This document shows, piece by piece, positions 34,524-35,609 of a stretch of DNA of 35,609 nucleotides (its first letter is position 1; each line of letters begins with the position of its first letter). The notes under the pieces were generated by a model, which did not search any database, was not told the origin of the DNA, and was given only the letters and a program-made list of their open reading frames with translations. The stretch lies in the NCBI GenBank assembly GCA_019694895.1, contig JAIBBA010000017.1, positions 1 through 35,609 on the forward strand, written 5' to 3'. Source of the DNA: Chitinophagales bacterium (GTDB lineage: Bacteria; Bacteroidota; Bacteroidia; Chitinophagales; BACL12). The translations under genes were made by a program, and so were the position numbers.

Positions 34524-34698
34524 TTCATACATAGCCATATTTGATCAAAAAATCTACGTGATCGGGGAAGTGTTTATAAGGAGCTGTTTGGATGTAATCG
34601 GAAAAGGGTATTGCTTACCAATTTCAATTATCTACGATGGTCCATATTCGACGCGAGGCACTAGAGCAGATAATGTTTACGCTACAGGTATAAAATAA
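34468..34698 (+). pseudogene. small ORF, possible gene remnant
   Basis: An open frame of 76 codons that overlaps the end of the preceding gene by 56 bases in another frame. The part after 34523 (IAIFDQKIYVIGEVFIRSCLDVIGKGYCLPISIIYDGPYST and on to ADNVYATGIK) looks protein-like in composition, but it has no good start outside the overlap; a GTG at 34559 would leave only 46 residues. It may be the tail of a decayed gene. I do not recognise it. Confidence 0.25.
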
Positions 34699-34727
34699 TT
34701 TATTAGCAGATAGGAAATCTTATTGAT

Positions 34728-34735
34728 TATTTTTG
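34728..34735 (+). promoter_or_regulatory. Bacteroidota -7 box of the membrane-anchored cupin gene
   Basis: TATTTTTG fully matches TAnnTTTG and ends 25 bases before ATG 34761. Confidence 0.45.
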
Positions 34736-34760
34736 ACAAGCCAACAAAACTCATAACATT

Positions 34761-35363
34761 ATGATAATTTTAATCATTGCCTTGGGCATAATAATGCTCC
34801 CGGTCGTTTATAATGTATTTTTTCCTTTAAAAAAACCCGATCTTTCTAACTACTTTAAACCCGGACAAACATATTCGTCTAAGGGAGAAGGGATAACACA
34901 AACGATCATACGCCAGGAGGATAATAAAGTATATTGCGAGTTAAGATTTGCGCCTTTTGCACCGGGTCCGCCGGAACATATGCATGAACAAATGCCTGAG
35001 ACCATTCAAGTGGTACAAGGAACTTTAAGTGCGAAAATTAATGGCGAAGTTGTGCAAATACACGAAGGTGAACGTGTAAATCTCCCTGCCGGCGTTTTCC
35101 ATAAGATATTCAATCAGACTGACAAGGAAGTAGTCCTCCGCCCACAGCTCCCGGAAGATCATATACCCGTTGAATTTGCTTATTCATTGGATCAATTGTA
35201 TCCACTGATGACAAGCAAAAACCTTACTTTGAAGATGTTTGCTAAAATATGCGTGCTAGATGAATTATTTGATTCAATACCGGTAGGTCCACCACCAGCA
35301 GTATTCCGATTTATTAAAAAAGCTGTGAAGCCGTACGCTCGGTTATTTGGCGTAAAACCATAG
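34761..35363 (+). CDS. membrane-anchored cupin protein
   Basis: A 200-residue protein. Residues 1-20 form one hydrophobic helix (MIILIIALGIIMLPVVYNVF) without a cleavage site, a likely anchor. A single cupin barrel follows: PPEHMHEQMPETIQVVQG supplies two His and Glu metal ligands, GERVNLPAGVFHKIFN the last His. The C-terminal 60 residues (YSLDQLYPLM to ARLFGVKP) are mostly helical and not part of the barrel. Substrate unknown. It has its own -7 box and is not related closely to the exported cupin at 16377. Confidence 0.82.
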   Translation: MIILIIALGIIMLPVVYNVFFPLKKPDLSNYFKPGQTYSSKGEGITQTIIRQEDNKVYCELRFAPFAPGPPEHMHEQMPETIQVVQGTLSAKINGEVVQIHEGERVNLPAGVFHKIFNQTDKEVVLRPQLPEDHIPVEFAYSLDQLYPLMTSKNLTLKMFAKICVLDELFDSIPVGPPPAVFRFIKKAVKPYARLFGVKP

Positions 35364-35609
35364 CACTTTCGAGAATTATATTTATTTACTTTCAACCATG
35401 TCTCCCTTAAAAGAACATCAATAAATATACAAAATCGTTTTATCGACGGCAAAGTACAAAAGGATTACGAAGCCATCCACAAGTATTCTTCATAGTAAGT
35501 TCGGAGAGTAAGGGGGCGAAATACCTTCAGCAACGTACTTAAATTTCCAACCAGAACACACAAGCAAATGAACACATCTGTATTTCACTTGCAAACCTGC
35601 ACACTTGCA
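35364..35609. other. gene-free end of the window with a repeat copy
   Basis: No start-to-stop frame worth calling. A 21-codon open piece (about 35420-35484) reads NRFIDGKVQKDYEAIHKYSS but lacks a start codon in frame. 35554-35594 is a copy of the ATGAACAC repeat at 34163-34203, and the last bases (CACTTGCAAACCTGCACACTTGCA split by single changes into 8-base steps) continue as a degenerate repeat past the window edge. Confidence 0.5.

Overview
The window reads as a stretch of ordinary chromosome from a Bacteroidota bacterium; I cannot place it below phylum with confidence, though a Chitinophagales- or Saprospirales-like lineage would fit. The grounds are a PorP/SprF protein and a type B (CHU_C) sorting domain of the type IX secretion system (T9SS), several Bacteroidota-typical families (DUF5916, DUF3078, a barrel-fused M1 peptidase, a TonB-dependent receptor with a carboxypeptidase-regulatory domain), and repeated matches to the Bacteroidota -7 promoter box TAnnTTTG just upstream of start codons. 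There are no rRNA or tRNA genes that I can recognise, no transposase, no phage genes and no CRISPR array.

Layout. 1-2125 (minus): a membrane-anchored papain-like cysteine peptidase followed by the first third of a DUF5916/CBM9-like secreted protein that runs off the left edge. 2212-8131: rsmG (plus), a large M1 metallopeptidase with a C-terminal barrel-like half (minus), dprA (plus) and a small secreted protein (minus). 8334-10032: pckA with its own promoter and terminator. 10076-14382 (plus): two tandem SUMF1/GldK-like secreted proteins, a passenger-less type B T9SS domain protein, a PorP/SprF protein, rsmE and a DUF4159 protein, most of them coupled by 4-8 base overlaps. 14474-16370: two response regulators (the second fused to PAS) and TspO. 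16377-19976 (minus): rpe, a TonB-dependent receptor and a periplasmic cupin. 20121-24896 (plus): an S9 peptidase, TraB/GumN protein and a NatA/NatB-type ABC exporter in one operon. 25017-27093: GNAT acetyltransferase, mscL and a DUF3078 protein. 27182-32620 (minus): a CoA-transferase, a deoxyhypusine-synthase-like protein and gcvP. 32651-33435 is a gene-free region full of palindromes and a 52-bp tandem repeat. 33436-35609 holds small poorly known genes: a lipoprotein with a SecD P1-head-like domain, a small CxxC protein, an ORF remnant and a membrane-anchored cupin, with short degenerate repeats between them.

Most of the window is housekeeping or commonly seen Bacteroidota genes. The part most likely to be an undescribed unit is 10076-12986: duplicated GldK-like proteins lacking the formylglycine-generating-enzyme cysteines, a T9SS sorting domain with no cargo, and a dedicated PorP/SprF partner, translationally coupled. 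Second in interest are the deoxyhypusine synthase homologue with altered substrate-pocket residues and the hairpin array that sits between two divergently transcribed genes.
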